Source: Lentisphaerota bacterium (GTDB lineage: Bacteria > Verrucomicrobiota > Lentisphaeria > Oligosphaerales > PUNB01). Taken from it: 22,062 nt of DNA. Positions 1 through 7,437 of the stretch are shown here, piece after piece (the stretch's first letter is position 1; each line of letters begins with the position of its first letter). Location: NCBI GenBank assembly GCA_003552565.1, contig PUNB01000032.1, forward strand, positions 1-22,062, written 5' to 3'. A program made the position numbers and the translations under genes. The notes beneath the pieces were generated by a model. That model did not search any database. It was not told where the DNA came from and worked only from the letters and a program-made list of their open reading frames with translations.

Positions 1-309
1 CGAACCCACCATCTGCGGCACACTTTGAATCTTGTGGAAACCGGTCAGCTCAGGCCGGTCACTGCTTTGGCCGCTTTAGGCGGCATGAGGAGTTTAAAGA
101 AGGGACTTCAGGGAGTGGCCGAAGGACATTTTCCCGGCAAAACTGTCATTTTCCCGCAATGTGAGAATATGCCCTTGGTCTCGGTGGAACAACTGCCGTC
201 ACTTGATGAAAACATAGAAGAAGCTTTGGGGAAAGACCATGGCGCCTATGAACATCATACAGAAAAAGCGATTCTCGAAAAATATGATCGCGACTGTCAG
301 GCTGACTGA
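1..309 (+). CDS. zinc-type alcohol/polyol dehydrogenase, C-terminal fragment (5' end outside window)
   Basis: The reading frame is open from base 1 to a TGA at 307-309, giving about 102 residues of C-terminus; the true start lies upstream of the window. The visible part has the end of a medium-chain dehydrogenase fold: a helix 'LNLVETGQLRPVTAL', a 'GGMRSLKKGLQGVAEG' segment and 'PGKTVIFPQ', which matches the 'aa.G..GKVVI' end of the zinc alcohol dehydrogenase/sorbitol dehydrogenase superfamily. The 'GKTVIFPQ' ending followed by a longer polar tail reminds me of the sorbose-1-phosphate reductase-like subgroup. Such enzymes oxidise or reduce polyols or sugars with NAD(P)H, but the zinc ligands and Rossmann domain are not in view, so substrate cannot be stated. 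It ends 39 bases before cdaA on the same strand and could be cotranscribed with it, although the functions are unrelated. Confidence 0.65.
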   Translation, partial: RTHHLRHTLNLVETGQLRPVTALAALGGMRSLKKGLQGVAEGHFPGKTVIFPQCENMPLVSVEQLPSLDENIEEALGKDHGAYEHHTEKAILEKYDRDCQAD

Positions 310-348
310 CGCGCGACTGAACAGGAACACCCACCGGGGCGTGTATAT

Positions 349-1236
349 GTGATGACTGCTTTGTCTATACAATCCATTACATTTTTAGCCAGCGCCGTGC
401 TGGAGATTTTCATACTGGGGGCGCTGATTTATCTGGTGACTTTATTTCTGCGCGGCACCCGCAGCGCTCCCATTCTGTTCGGTTTTGTGGCCGTGCTTAT
501 CACTCTCTACGCTTTAGCCTTTTTTTTACAGCTGGAAGTCATTGAATGGCTTTTGAACAAGATGGTTGCCGCCATGGCTTTAGGCGTACTGATCATTTTC
601 CAGCCTGAACTGCGTCGCTTTTTCTCCGAGATCGGCTCCACTCAACATCGATTTCGCAATAATTCCCGGGAACGTCAGCAAAGAATTGATATCATAATCA
701 ACAGCATCATGTTTCTTGCCAGCTACCGCATCGGCGCTCTGATCGCAATTGAACGGGATATCGGCATGCGCGGCATCGCTGAATCCGGCACTTTAATTCA
801 GGCGCCGCTTTCGCAGTCGCTGCTGACCACATTCTTTTTCCCGAACACCCCCTTGCATGACGGCGGAGTTCTAATCAAAGGCGGCAGGATTATCGCTGCG
901 GGATGCATTTTTCCTTTGACCGAAGACCCGGATTTCTCCAAGAACCTAGGCACTCGACATCGGGCGGCGGTGGGATTAAGTGAAGAAACCGATGCCGTCG
1001 TCTTAGTTGTTTCTGAAGAAACCGGAGCCGTCAGCCTGGCCTTCAAAGGACGCTTGATACGAGGTCTGAACCGGGAAAGGCTTGAACGCCATCTGCGTAC
1101 CCACCTGGTGCGGAACCCGCCTAAAAACGAAGGCAATCTAAGCAAGCACTTTCAAATAATGGCGGAAAGCGCCAAGAACGACTCGGAAACCGCGGAGATT
1201 AATCTCGGCAAAGAAAAGAATTCGACAGAGAGCTGA
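349..1236 (+). CDS. cdaA: diadenylate cyclase CdaA (c-di-AMP synthase, DAC domain)
   Basis: The 295-residue protein condenses two ATP into the second messenger c-di-AMP at the inner membrane. Three transmembrane helices lie at about residues 11-34, 40-60 and 66-84, followed by the conserved 'FQPELRRFFSEIG' linker and the DAC domain (about 110-235). The nucleotide-binding loop is 'PLHDGG' (DGG at 171-173), where most CdaA have DGA; the second signature 'GTRHRAA' (201-207) is intact. Length is typical (about 270-300). The start is GTG at 349, followed directly by ATG at 352, so either may be used; no strong Shine-Dalgarno is visible. The YbbR-type partner starts five bases after the stop, the standard cdaA-cdaR pairing. 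The usual third gene, glmM, does not follow. The polar C-terminal tail after about residue 255 is probably disordered. Confidence 0.93.
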   Translation: MMTALSIQSITFLASAVLEIFILGALIYLVTLFLRGTRSAPILFGFVAVLITLYALAFFLQLEVIEWLLNKMVAAMALGVLIIFQPELRRFFSEIGSTQHRFRNNSRERQQRIDIIINSIMFLASYRIGALIAIERDIGMRGIAESGTLIQAPLSQSLLTTFFFPNTPLHDGGVLIKGGRIIAAGCIFPLTEDPDFSKNLGTRHRAAVGLSEETDAVVLVVSEETGAVSLAFKGRLIRGLNRERLERHLRTHLVRNPPKNEGNLSKHFQIMAESAKNDSETAEINLGKEKNSTES

Positions 1237-1241
1237 CCGCA

Positions 1242-2219
1242 ATGAACATAAAAAGGAACATTGTACGTTTTGCGACAGAGGATTTCTCACATAAGATTTT
1301 CGCTTTGCTGCTCGGAGCGCTTATTTGGTTCTTTATCAGTCAACAAGTGAAACGGGAAACCACTGTATTGACAGTCCCGATTTCTTTGAACTATGACCAA
1401 ACCGAAATGTGGATTGAACCTGAGCAGCTGAACATTCAGGTAGGGCTGCGAGGAAGCCAAAGCACTCTCGACAGATTATCTCCTGAAGATATCAATATTG
1501 AACTCAGCTTGCCGGCGTTCGAGACAGGTGTATCAGAATACCAGCTGCCCATTCCCAAGGGGGCCGTACAAACCCCATCCGGGGTACAGGTAGAAGAAGT
1601 CAGCCCTTCCAGTGTCTCTTTGCGAATGGACCGAAAAGAAGAAAAAAGAGTTCCGGTGGAAGTACGGGAGACCGGCTCGCCGCCGCCCGGTTACAGGGTT
1701 CGGGGACGGACACCGGATCCCGCCCGAGTGCGGCTGTTTGGGCCATCCCAGGAACTAAGAGATATAGAGCGCGTTTATACCGAACCCGTCAGCCTGGATG
1801 AGACCGTCACTCAAGACTTCCAGGAACAAGGTGTGTCGCTGGCATTGCCGCCAAAAGTCACGGTCGAACCGGATAGGATTGATATAAAATACGAAATCAC
1901 CCGCGACACCGGCTTGCGCTCTTTTACCCGGCTGCCGGTAAATATCCTCTCAGACATGGAAACAGAATTCCAGGTGGTTTCACCAGTCCCGGACATATCA
2001 TTGGTGCTGCGAGGCCCCCGCGACAAACTTACGGGAATCGATTCCGACGAGATAAAACCCTTCGTCGACATATCTAAGCTGGAGTCTGGAAAGCGCCTCC
2101 TGCCGGTTAAGGTATGGCTGGCCCGAGACCACGTAAGCGTGGAATACCTGCATCCGGCTGAGGTGGAGGTAGAATTAATCAAGGTTTCCGCCGAAGAAGA
2201 AGATTCTCCTGATGATTAA
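1242..2219 (+). CDS. YbbR-domain membrane protein (CdaR-like regulator of CdaA)
   Basis: This 325-residue protein has a short cytoplasmic N-terminus, one membrane helix at about residues 19-34 ('KIFALLLGALIWFFI', the typical YbbR anchor) and a long outer part made of three or so YbbR repeats (roughly 40-130, 135-215 and 225-315). The repeats are recognisable by recurring 'VPI.L', 'P..V.LRG....L' and 'I..VDIS' patterns, for example 'LVLRGPRDKLTGID'. YbbR proteins bind CdaA through the membrane segment and modulate c-di-AMP synthesis in Firmicutes; here the role is inferred from family and adjacency, five bases after the cdaA stop. The C-terminus is acidic. Translational coupling with cdaA is likely because no independent ribosome-binding site is obvious. 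Confidence 0.85.
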   Translation: MNIKRNIVRFATEDFSHKIFALLLGALIWFFISQQVKRETTVLTVPISLNYDQTEMWIEPEQLNIQVGLRGSQSTLDRLSPEDINIELSLPAFETGVSEYQLPIPKGAVQTPSGVQVEEVSPSSVSLRMDRKEEKRVPVEVRETGSPPPGYRVRGRTPDPARVRLFGPSQELRDIERVYTEPVSLDETVTQDFQEQGVSLALPPKVTVEPDRIDIKYEITRDTGLRSFTRLPVNILSDMETEFQVVSPVPDISLVLRGPRDKLTGIDSDEIKPFVDISKLESGKRLLPVKVWLARDHVSVEYLHPAEVEVELIKVSAEEEDSPDD

Positions 2220-2260
2220 GTCTCGCGAATCAGAAAAAAAAAAGCACCTCCAGGTGATTA

Positions 2261-2857
2261 ATGCAGGAAGCGATTATCATAATTTCACTCGCCTTGTTCG
2301 GGATAGTCAACTGCTTTTTCGGATATTGCGCTTTTAAAGTGCTGCTGCCGATATGGGGTGTGGGTGTCGGCGCCATTATCGGAGCGGGATTGACTGGCGA
2401 ATTTATCAGCCCCAGCCCTTTAGCCGCCGCGGTGGCGGGAATAATTGGCGCCGTGCTTGGCGCCCTGCTCTTCAGTCGGCTTTATTTTGTCGGCATCTTC
2501 ATGATAGGGGGGATTTTCGCCGGAACGGTGGCCCACGCCGCTTTACCAGCGGACAGACAGGTGCTGCATCTGCTGTTCACCGCCGCCATCGGAGCTGGCG
2601 GCGGCATAGCCGCGCTGCTGGCTCAGAAAATAATCATTATTCTGGCCACAGCCAATACCGGTGCCGCGGCCTTGGTCTCATCGCTTTTTTATCTGCTCGG
2701 CTATCGACCTGTGACAGAGTATTTTATTGACCGGGAAGTGCTGGGGGAAATGTTTCTGCCTGCTGTCGGTGCGGTTTTCGCCCTGACTTTGGCGGGAATT
2801 ATCGGTCAGTTGTTTTACACGGCGCCGACTCGGAAGAAGACAGCGGTTAAAGAGTGA
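2261..2857 (+). CDS. polytopic membrane protein, DUF4203/TMEM198-like
   Basis: The 198-residue product is almost wholly hydrophobic, with six to seven predicted membrane helices separated by very short loops. Glycine-rich helices alternate ('GVGVGAIIGAGLTGEF', 'AAVAGIIGAVLGALLF', 'AAIGAGGGIAALLAQK'), the pattern of the DUF4203 family, whose molecular function I do not know. ATG at 2261 is preceded by AGGTG at 2252-2256. That site sits in a small hairpin, CACCT/AGGTG, just after an A11 run, so ribosome access may be modulated; this is speculative. The gene lies 41 bases after the YbbR gene and probably belongs to the same transcript, taking the place where glmM often sits. It converges on the minus-strand gene with only two bases between the stop codons. 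Confidence 0.6.
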   Translation: MQEAIIIISLALFGIVNCFFGYCAFKVLLPIWGVGVGAIIGAGLTGEFISPSPLAAAVAGIIGAVLGALLFSRLYFVGIFMIGGIFAGTVAHAALPADRQVLHLLFTAAIGAGGGIAALLAQKIIIILATANTGAAALVSSLFYLLGYRPVTEYFIDREVLGEMFLPAVGAVFALTLAGIIGQLFYTAPTRKKTAVKE

Positions 2858-2859
2858 AC

Positions 2860-3504
2860 TCACCGTCCGACGAACCAGTTTGACTCCTGCCACAGCAAGG
2901 AGTACTCCGAACGCAGATCAATCCCTTTATGCTGACGCATGAAATTTTCCAGTTCCTTGAACCCCCACAGCAACTGCAGGTAGTCGCGGGCTTCAGAATT
3001 CTCTTCTTCTCCGCCGACTTTTCGTTTATCGGCGCTGGCGACATTGAGAACATTGGCCACCTCTTCGAGGATAAGAAGAAAAAACAGCAGCTGATTAGGC
3101 AGTTTGCTCAACTCGGCAAGAAAGGCGTGGTAGCGATAGTGATGAAAACTCTTTCGCATTGCAGGGGAGGTTAAATTATCCCGGGACTCTTGACACTCTT
3201 GACGAAAATTCAACACTTCAAGAACGTTCACGTATAAAATATTCTCTTCTGGAGAAAATCTGGCTTTCTCGCCTTTTTGGGGAATATCCGGCAGCGGCAC
3301 CGGGGCAAAACGCAGTTGAGCTTCCTCCATCCCGTGATACGGATTTATAAACAAAGTGGCCAAAGCGGAAACCACGCTCGATTTGTTAACCCTTTCAAGC
3401 AGCCTGTTCAATTCTTCCAGTTTGTCATTGTCGCAGCGCTTCCTGTGCTGCTCAATCAATCTTTCGATATTTCTCCAGGTAGTTGTTAAAGTGCGTCTGG
3501 CCAT
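2860..3504 (-). CDS. uncharacterised helical protein (possible degenerate zincin fold)
   Basis: I do not recognise this 214-residue soluble protein. It looks mostly alpha-helical: a charged helical N-terminus (1-50), a loop with 'FAPVPLPDIP' (66-75), a strand-like 'NILYVNVLEVLNF' (88-100), and a hydrophobic helix 'LPNQLLFFLLILEEVANVLN' (135-154) before a second helical segment. That helix has the hydrophobic spacing of a metalloprotease active-site helix (HExxH), but the histidines are replaced (EEVAN at 147-151). It could be an inactive relative of minimal gluzincins, or the likeness may be chance. ATG at 3504 follows a possible promoter at 3524-3551. The Shine-Dalgarno is weak (AAGACC). It is the only minus-strand gene among plus-strand genes in the left half, an independent single-gene unit. 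Confidence 0.6.
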   Translation of the reverse strand: MARRTLTTTWRNIERLIEQHRKRCDNDKLEELNRLLERVNKSSVVSALATLFINPYHGMEEAQLRFAPVPLPDIPQKGEKARFSPEENILYVNVLEVLNFRQECQESRDNLTSPAMRKSFHHYRYHAFLAELSKLPNQLLFFLLILEEVANVLNVASADKRKVGGEEENSEARDYLQLLWGFKELENFMRQHKGIDLRSEYSLLWQESNWFVGR

Positions 3505-3523
3505 TTTATTTGGTCTTTTTTAG

Positions 3524-3551
3524 TTTATATACAGAATTAAACAACAGGCAA
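3524..3551 (-). promoter_or_regulatory. candidate sigma70-type promoter of the 214-residue minus-strand gene
   Basis: On the minus strand TTGCCT (3551-3546) and TATAAA (3529-3524) are separated by 16 bases. Four of six and five of six positions match the sigma70 consensus. The predicted start point, near 3517, leaves a leader of about 12 bases before the ATG at 3504. Confidence 0.4.
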
Positions 3552-3616
3552 CAATTTTATTGACTGGAAAATTGTCTTTTAATAATTATCTTGTTGTGAC
3601 ATTCGATTTGATTTAG

Positions 3617-3669
3617 TGCGAAAGCTCATCCGAAACAAACGATGTGCATGGGTGCGATACCTTTTCGCA
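3617..3669. repeat. inverted repeat in the divergent promoter region (possible operator)
   Basis: TGCGAAA (3617-3623) and TTTCGCA (3663-3669) form a perfect 7-bp inverted repeat 39 bases apart, directly upstream of TATAAT at 3681. A direct repeat GCATGGG also lies between and after the arms. Position suggests a regulator site for the VTT gene, but 7 bp may be chance. Confidence 0.25.
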
Positions 3670-3686
3670 TGGGGACTAACTATAAT
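3658..3686 (+). promoter_or_regulatory. candidate -10 element of the VTT-domain gene
   Basis: A perfect TATAAT occurs at 3681-3686, but the hexamer 17 bases upstream (TACCTT, 3658-3663) is a poor -35, so an activator or another sigma factor would be needed. The start point would fall near 3693, inside the Shine-Dalgarno, giving a nearly leaderless transcript; this weakens the call. An alternative is TTGACT (3560-3565), 17 bases before TAATTA. Confidence 0.28.
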
Positions 3687-3705
3687 ATAGGAAAGGTATT
3701 TAAAT

Positions 3706-4416
3706 TTGCCACTCTTCGGAGTAAAAGATATTAATTCCAGGATTCCCTGGAAAACAACCCTTCTGATTGCGATTTTCCTTTTGGGACTGATAACGACCCA
3801 GCTAGGTTTTTTCAGTCTGGAACCGTGGATTCAAAAACTGGAAGCGGCTTCGCAAAATTGGTGGATGCCGATAACACTGATTGGCCTGATGCTGATTTTT
3901 TACGCCTTAGCGCTGCCGGGAACTTTGTTCATCCTTGGAGCCGGCGCCTTTTATCCCCCGGCAACAGCCACATTGATAAGTGTGATCGGCGGTGTGACTG
4001 GAGGCGTGGCGGCCTTTTTCCTGGCTCAGTTTCTTTCCAGTGACTGGACACGCTCCCTGAACCAGTCGTATTTATTCAGTATACTACAGCGGCATTCAGG
4101 CTTTCTGCCCCTATGCATTTTGAGAATATTTCCTGGATTCCCTCATTCGGCTATCAACTACAGCTCGGGACTTTTAAGAAAAGAACTGTCGATATTCATT
4201 CTCAGCAGCATAGTCGGGTTAAGTGTTAAAGGCTTTGTTTATACTTCCGCCGTCTACAACACCACGCATCTGCAGACTGACGGGGATAACGGTATCGCTA
4301 ACGCCGTATGGCCGCTGGCGGCGATTGTGCTGCTTACATTAAGCGGCTATATTATAAAAAACTTATTTTTCAACGGACATAGGCGGCAGCCGACGATTCA
4401 ACCAAAGGACGGTTAA
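3706..4416 (+). CDS. TVP38/TMEM64-family (VTT/SNARE-associated domain) membrane protein
   Basis: The protein has 236 residues with about five to six membrane segments. It starts with a hydrophobic helix near 18-37, then carries the VTT/DedA-like core: 'ALALPGTLFILGAGAFYPPA' (about 67-86), a glycine-rich helix 'LISVIGGVTGGVAAFFLAQF', and the signature 'LRIFPGFPHSAINYSSGL' (about 139-156), equivalent to the 'LR..P..P....NY..G' motif of TVP38/TMEM64 proteins. Family members are thought to act in lipid scrambling or membrane homeostasis; the substrate is unknown here. The start is TTG at 3706, chosen because AGGAAAGG (3689-3696) sits nine bases upstream and no ATG lies near. The next gene begins five bases after the stop, so the two are probably cotranscribed. 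Confidence 0.82.
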   Translation: MPLFGVKDINSRIPWKTTLLIAIFLLGLITTQLGFFSLEPWIQKLEAASQNWWMPITLIGLMLIFYALALPGTLFILGAGAFYPPATATLISVIGGVTGGVAAFFLAQFLSSDWTRSLNQSYLFSILQRHSGFLPLCILRIFPGFPHSAINYSSGLLRKELSIFILSSIVGLSVKGFVYTSAVYNTTHLQTDGDNGIANAVWPLAAIVLLTLSGYIIKNLFFNGHRRQPTIQPKDG

Positions 4417-4421
4417 CAACC

Positions 4422-5195
4422 ATGCATATCCTGGAAAACTTTCTTACGTTTTTTGAGCCTTTCATCGATCAGCTTTCTGACAAACTGGAACTGTCTTACA
4501 GTCTGGTTTTCGATGCATTCTTTATTATCCTGGCGGGACTTTGGCTGACATGCGCCTTCTGGGCAGCGTCAATGGCCGCCCGAATGCAGTCCTCAAAAAT
4601 CATCCATTTTGCCATCAGCCTGTTGATTCCTGTGCTTTATGCAGTGGTTCTCTCTATCTTACTGCCCGGCATCCTCAGACGTCAACGCAGAGAGGCTCGG
4701 AAGCTCCAGAAAGCAGCCGAGGCGGAAAAACGACAGCGCAAGATACCGCCTCCGGAAACCAAACATCGTTCACCGGGTCGAAGAAATGGGAGCAGTTCCG
4801 CCCCCGGCGAAAAGCCGCAAACCGAAAGTGAGTCCACCGCTGCTTCAGCCGAGAACGACAGACATACCGACGACAAAATAAGCAAAGAACATCTGTATTA
4901 CGACTTTTTTTACGACCTCAATAAACTTCAAAAAAACAATCAAATGGTTCGTCCCTTACGTATAAGCTACGCAGGAGTTGAAATCGTTGCCAATTGCATA
5001 ATAGAAGTAATGCCGCAGCTGGTGGTTGTGGAAACTGCTACCAAGGACCGTTATGCCAAACCTCAGTGCCTGCGCATACCTTTCAGAAAAATTGAAAGTA
5101 TCAAGCAACAGGATGAAAACGGCAATTTGAGTGAAGTTCATTTGGCGGCGGATGAAAACGCCGTGGAACAAAGCGCACAAAACTCTCCTAAGTAG
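4422..5195 (+). CDS. uncharacterised two-helix membrane protein with disordered linker and C-terminal beta-rich domain
   Basis: I do not recognise this 257-residue protein by name. Visible architecture: an amphipathic N-terminus, two membrane helices at about 28-50 and 60-84, a basic juxtamembrane stretch ('RRQRREARKLQKAAEAEKRQ'), a polar low-complexity linker (about 105-155), then a compact domain (about 160-235). That domain has alternating strands: 'LRISYAGVEIVANCIIEV', 'PQLVVVETAT' and 'QCLRIPFRKIESIKQQ'. The strand pattern resembles a small five-stranded barrel of Sm or SH3 type, but this is only inference. The membrane part could anchor the barrel on the cytoplasmic face. ATG at 4422 follows AAGGA (about 4405) at slightly long spacing. 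It lies five bases after the VTT gene and 54 bases before hflX. Confidence 0.6.
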   Translation: MHILENFLTFFEPFIDQLSDKLELSYSLVFDAFFIILAGLWLTCAFWAASMAARMQSSKIIHFAISLLIPVLYAVVLSILLPGILRRQRREARKLQKAAEAEKRQRKIPPPETKHRSPGRRNGSSSAPGEKPQTESESTAASAENDRHTDDKISKEHLYYDFFYDLNKLQKNNQMVRPLRISYAGVEIVANCIIEVMPQLVVVETATKDRYAKPQCLRIPFRKIESIKQQDENGNLSEVHLAADENAVEQSAQNSPK

Positions 5196-5249
5196 CCATT
5201 CCGGCGAGAACGCCCAAAAACAAAAACACTTTAAGAGAGACTAATATTA

Positions 5250-6554
5250 TTGTCCGAGAAAAACCTTCAGACAGTCAGAGAAGACCCCCGGAAACTGCAG
5301 CGTGCCTTTTTAGTGGGAATCGAACCGGCTGACCGCGACCGAAACGATGAACCCGTGGATCACATGCTGGACGAACTGGCGGAGCTGCTGCAAAACATTG
5401 ACATCAAAGAGACAGGCCGAATATCCATCAAACAGAGTCGCCCGCAGCCCCGGTATCTGATCGGCACCGGCAAAGCCCGCGAAATCTGCCGCCTTGCAGC
5501 CGATGCCGAGGCCGAAGCAATAGTTTTCGACGACCCCCTTTCTCCAGCTCAGCAGCGAAACTGGGAACAGCTGAGCAATCTCACCGTAATCGACCGCCAG
5601 GAGATAATACTCGATATTTTCGCCCAGCGTGCCAGCACCAAGGAAGCGGAATTGCAAGTTGCTTTGGCCAGAGCCACTTATGAGCTTCCACGCCTGAAAC
5701 GGCGGTGGACCCATTTGTCGCGACAAAGAGGCATGAAAGGCGGCATGGGCATGCGGGGAGAGGGAGAACAGCAGCTGGAGATTGACGCCCGGCTGGTTCA
5801 ACAGCGGATCAAAAACCTGCGAAAACAGCTGAAAGAAGTAGGCAGAAAAAGAGAGGAGCAGCGCAAAAAAAGACTGAAACGGCCTTTACCCAACTGCGCC
5901 ATTGTCGGCTATACCAACGCCGGCAAGTCATCTCTTCTTAATCTGCTTACCGGTTCTGAAGTGTTTATAGAAGACAAACTTTTTGCGACTCTTGACCCGA
6001 CCACCCGCTGTCTGGAACTGCCGAACCGCCAGAAACTGCTGATCTCCGACACCGTAGGTTTTATCAGAAAACTGCCGCACCTGCTGGTCGACGCTTTCAA
6101 GGCCACTCTGGAAGAGGCTATCCTGGCCGATTTCATTATTGAAGTCATTGATATAAACACCCCTTACAGAGAGCAGCACCATCAAACGACTCTCGAGGTG
6201 CTTAAAGAGCTGGGCGCGCACCAGAAGAGAATGATCACCGTTTTTAATAAAATTGACCTTCTTGAAGATGAGCACCTGATTCCCAGATTGAGGCGTAAAC
6301 TTGATTCTCCACTTTTTGTTTCAGCCGTCGACGGCCAAGGCTTGGAAGAATTGAAACAACGCCTTATAGAGGAAATGAGCGAAGATATGACTTCTCTTAA
6401 ACTGCACATTCCGTATTCTCGCTATGAAATCATGGCCATGCTGCATCGACATTGCGAAATCAACCGCCAGGAAGCTCTTGATCAAGGCCTGGAAGTGGTT
6501 GCCTCAGTGCCATTTGACGTGGTCGACAAACTCCGGGAATTCACAGTTGAATAA
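5250..6554 (+). CDS. hflX: ribosome-associated GTPase HflX
   Basis: HflX binds the 50S subunit and splits stalled or hibernating ribosomes under stress. The 434-residue protein shows the family order: an N-terminal HflX domain (about 17-130, with 'PRYLIGTGKAREI' and 'FDDPLSPAQQRNWE'), a glycine-rich linker 'GGMGMRGEGEQQLE', a coiled-coil helix (about 178-210) and the GTPase domain. Nucleotide motifs are complete: G1 'GYTNAGKSS' (220-228), 'FATLDPTTR' (245-253), G3 'DTVGF' (267-271) and G4 'NKID' (333-336). Length is typical (about 420-440). The start is TTG at 5250, supported by AAGAGAGA ending nine bases upstream and by the position of the conserved N-terminal domain. The next gene, coaE, is 280 bases downstream and may have its own promoter. 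Confidence 0.95.
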   Translation: MSEKNLQTVREDPRKLQRAFLVGIEPADRDRNDEPVDHMLDELAELLQNIDIKETGRISIKQSRPQPRYLIGTGKAREICRLAADAEAEAIVFDDPLSPAQQRNWEQLSNLTVIDRQEIILDIFAQRASTKEAELQVALARATYELPRLKRRWTHLSRQRGMKGGMGMRGEGEQQLEIDARLVQQRIKNLRKQLKEVGRKREEQRKKRLKRPLPNCAIVGYTNAGKSSLLNLLTGSEVFIEDKLFATLDPTTRCLELPNRQKLLISDTVGFIRKLPHLLVDAFKATLEEAILADFIIEVIDINTPYREQHHQTTLEVLKELGAHQKRMITVFNKIDLLEDEHLIPRLRRKLDSPLFVSAVDGQGLEELKQRLIEEMSEDMTSLKLHIPYSRYEIMAMLHRHCEINRQEALDQGLEVVASVPFDVVDKLREFTVE

Positions 6555-6602
6555 ACTTTTCGCCAATTTTACGAATTCAGCAACTTATCATGTGGCAAGT
6601 GC

Positions 6603-6630
6603 TTGACATAGCTCCAGAACAGATTATTGT
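6603..6630 (+). promoter_or_regulatory. candidate sigma70 promoter upstream of coaE-rho
   Basis: TTGACA (6603-6608, perfect) is followed after 16 bases by TATTGT (6625-6630, four of six). Transcription would start near 6637 and leave a leader of almost 200 bases before coaE, which I could not assign to any riboswitch. It lies in the 280-base gap between hflX and coaE, whose only other feature is a tandem GGTTCTTT pair at 6633-6648. Confidence 0.42.
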
Positions 6631-6834
6631 ATGGTTCTTTGGTTCTTTCCTGATTCAGTTCAGGTGCTTACTTGACCAGTCGAAAATGGCAACCGTCATT
6701 TCTTAACCCTGTACCCCTAACCCGATCTGTCCGGATTCCTAAACGGAAGCCGGTTTATACCCTTTTCAGCTCTTCATGCTGTTGCCGCCGCGTTGTGAAC
6801 ATTATCCAACCTGAGCAACTTTCCAAAAAGAAAA

Positions 6835-7437
6835 ATGGCCATAATTGCAATAACCGGCAGCATTGGCGCCGGCAAAAGTACAGCTTTAAATTGTTTCGCT
6901 GAACTGGGTGCTCCGACAGCGGAAGCCGACAAGCTGGCGCACCAGGCGTATCAACCCGGCTCTCCTGTCCACAGTCTTATTCAGCAACGCTGGGGTGAAA
7001 AAATTCTCACCGTTAATGGGGAGATTGATCGCTCAGCTTTAGCCAAAATTGTCTTTCAGCGGCCGGAAGAGTTACACTGGCTTAATCAAATAGTTCATCC
7101 ATTCGTAAAAAAAAATATTATTTCTTTAGAAAAAACACTCTCCGGCAACCTGTGGTGCGCCGTCCCCCTGCTCTTTGAAACAGGCTGGCAGGAGGATATG
7201 TACAAAAGCATCTGTGTGTGGTGTTCGCCGAAAATCCAAAAAAACCGATTACTGGCCCGCGGCTGGACGGAGGCTGAAATCAGCCAGCGATTGAAACATC
7301 ACTGGAGCACGGCCGCCAAAGCCGCATCGTCGGACTACGTGATCATCAACCAAGGCAGTCGGGATAATCTGCTGAAACAATGTCAAATACTTTATAATGA
7401 AATCGAATATAAAATACGGAGAAATATCACTCGATGA
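6835..7437 (+). CDS. coaE: dephospho-CoA kinase
   Basis: CoaE phosphorylates dephospho-CoA on the ribose 3'-hydroxyl with ATP, the last step of coenzyme A synthesis. The 200-residue length is standard. Visible motifs are the P-loop 'GSIGAGKST' (8-16), the CoA-site 'ADKLAHQAY' (31-39), 'IVHPF' (86-90), 'VPLLFETG' (110-117) and the late 'DYVIINQGS' (167-175), where most homologues have 'ADYVIDNSG'. The segment after R152 reads 'LKHHWS', lacking the usual glutamine of 'R...QM'. The enzyme still looks intact. The ATG at 6835 has only a weak purine-rich upstream stretch (AAAAAGAAAA). Its stop overlaps the rho start in ATGA (7434-7437), so the two are translationally coupled. Confidence 0.92.
   Translation: MAIIAITGSIGAGKSTALNCFAELGAPTAEADKLAHQAYQPGSPVHSLIQQRWGEKILTVNGEIDRSALAKIVFQRPEELHWLNQIVHPFVKKNIISLEKTLSGNLWCAVPLLFETGWQEDMYKSICVWCSPKIQKNRLLARGWTEAEISQRLKHHWSTAAKAASSDYVIINQGSRDNLLKQCQILYNEIEYKIRRNITR

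Noticed and set aside
2844..2866. Possible bidirectional hairpin between the convergent stops at 2857 and 2860
   Set aside because: Only two short 4-bp stems with a bulge and a 2-base loop; no T run.
5310..5801. 163-residue minus-strand open frame opposite hflX
   Set aside because: Lies entirely inside the conserved HflX N-terminal domain coding region; no independent support.
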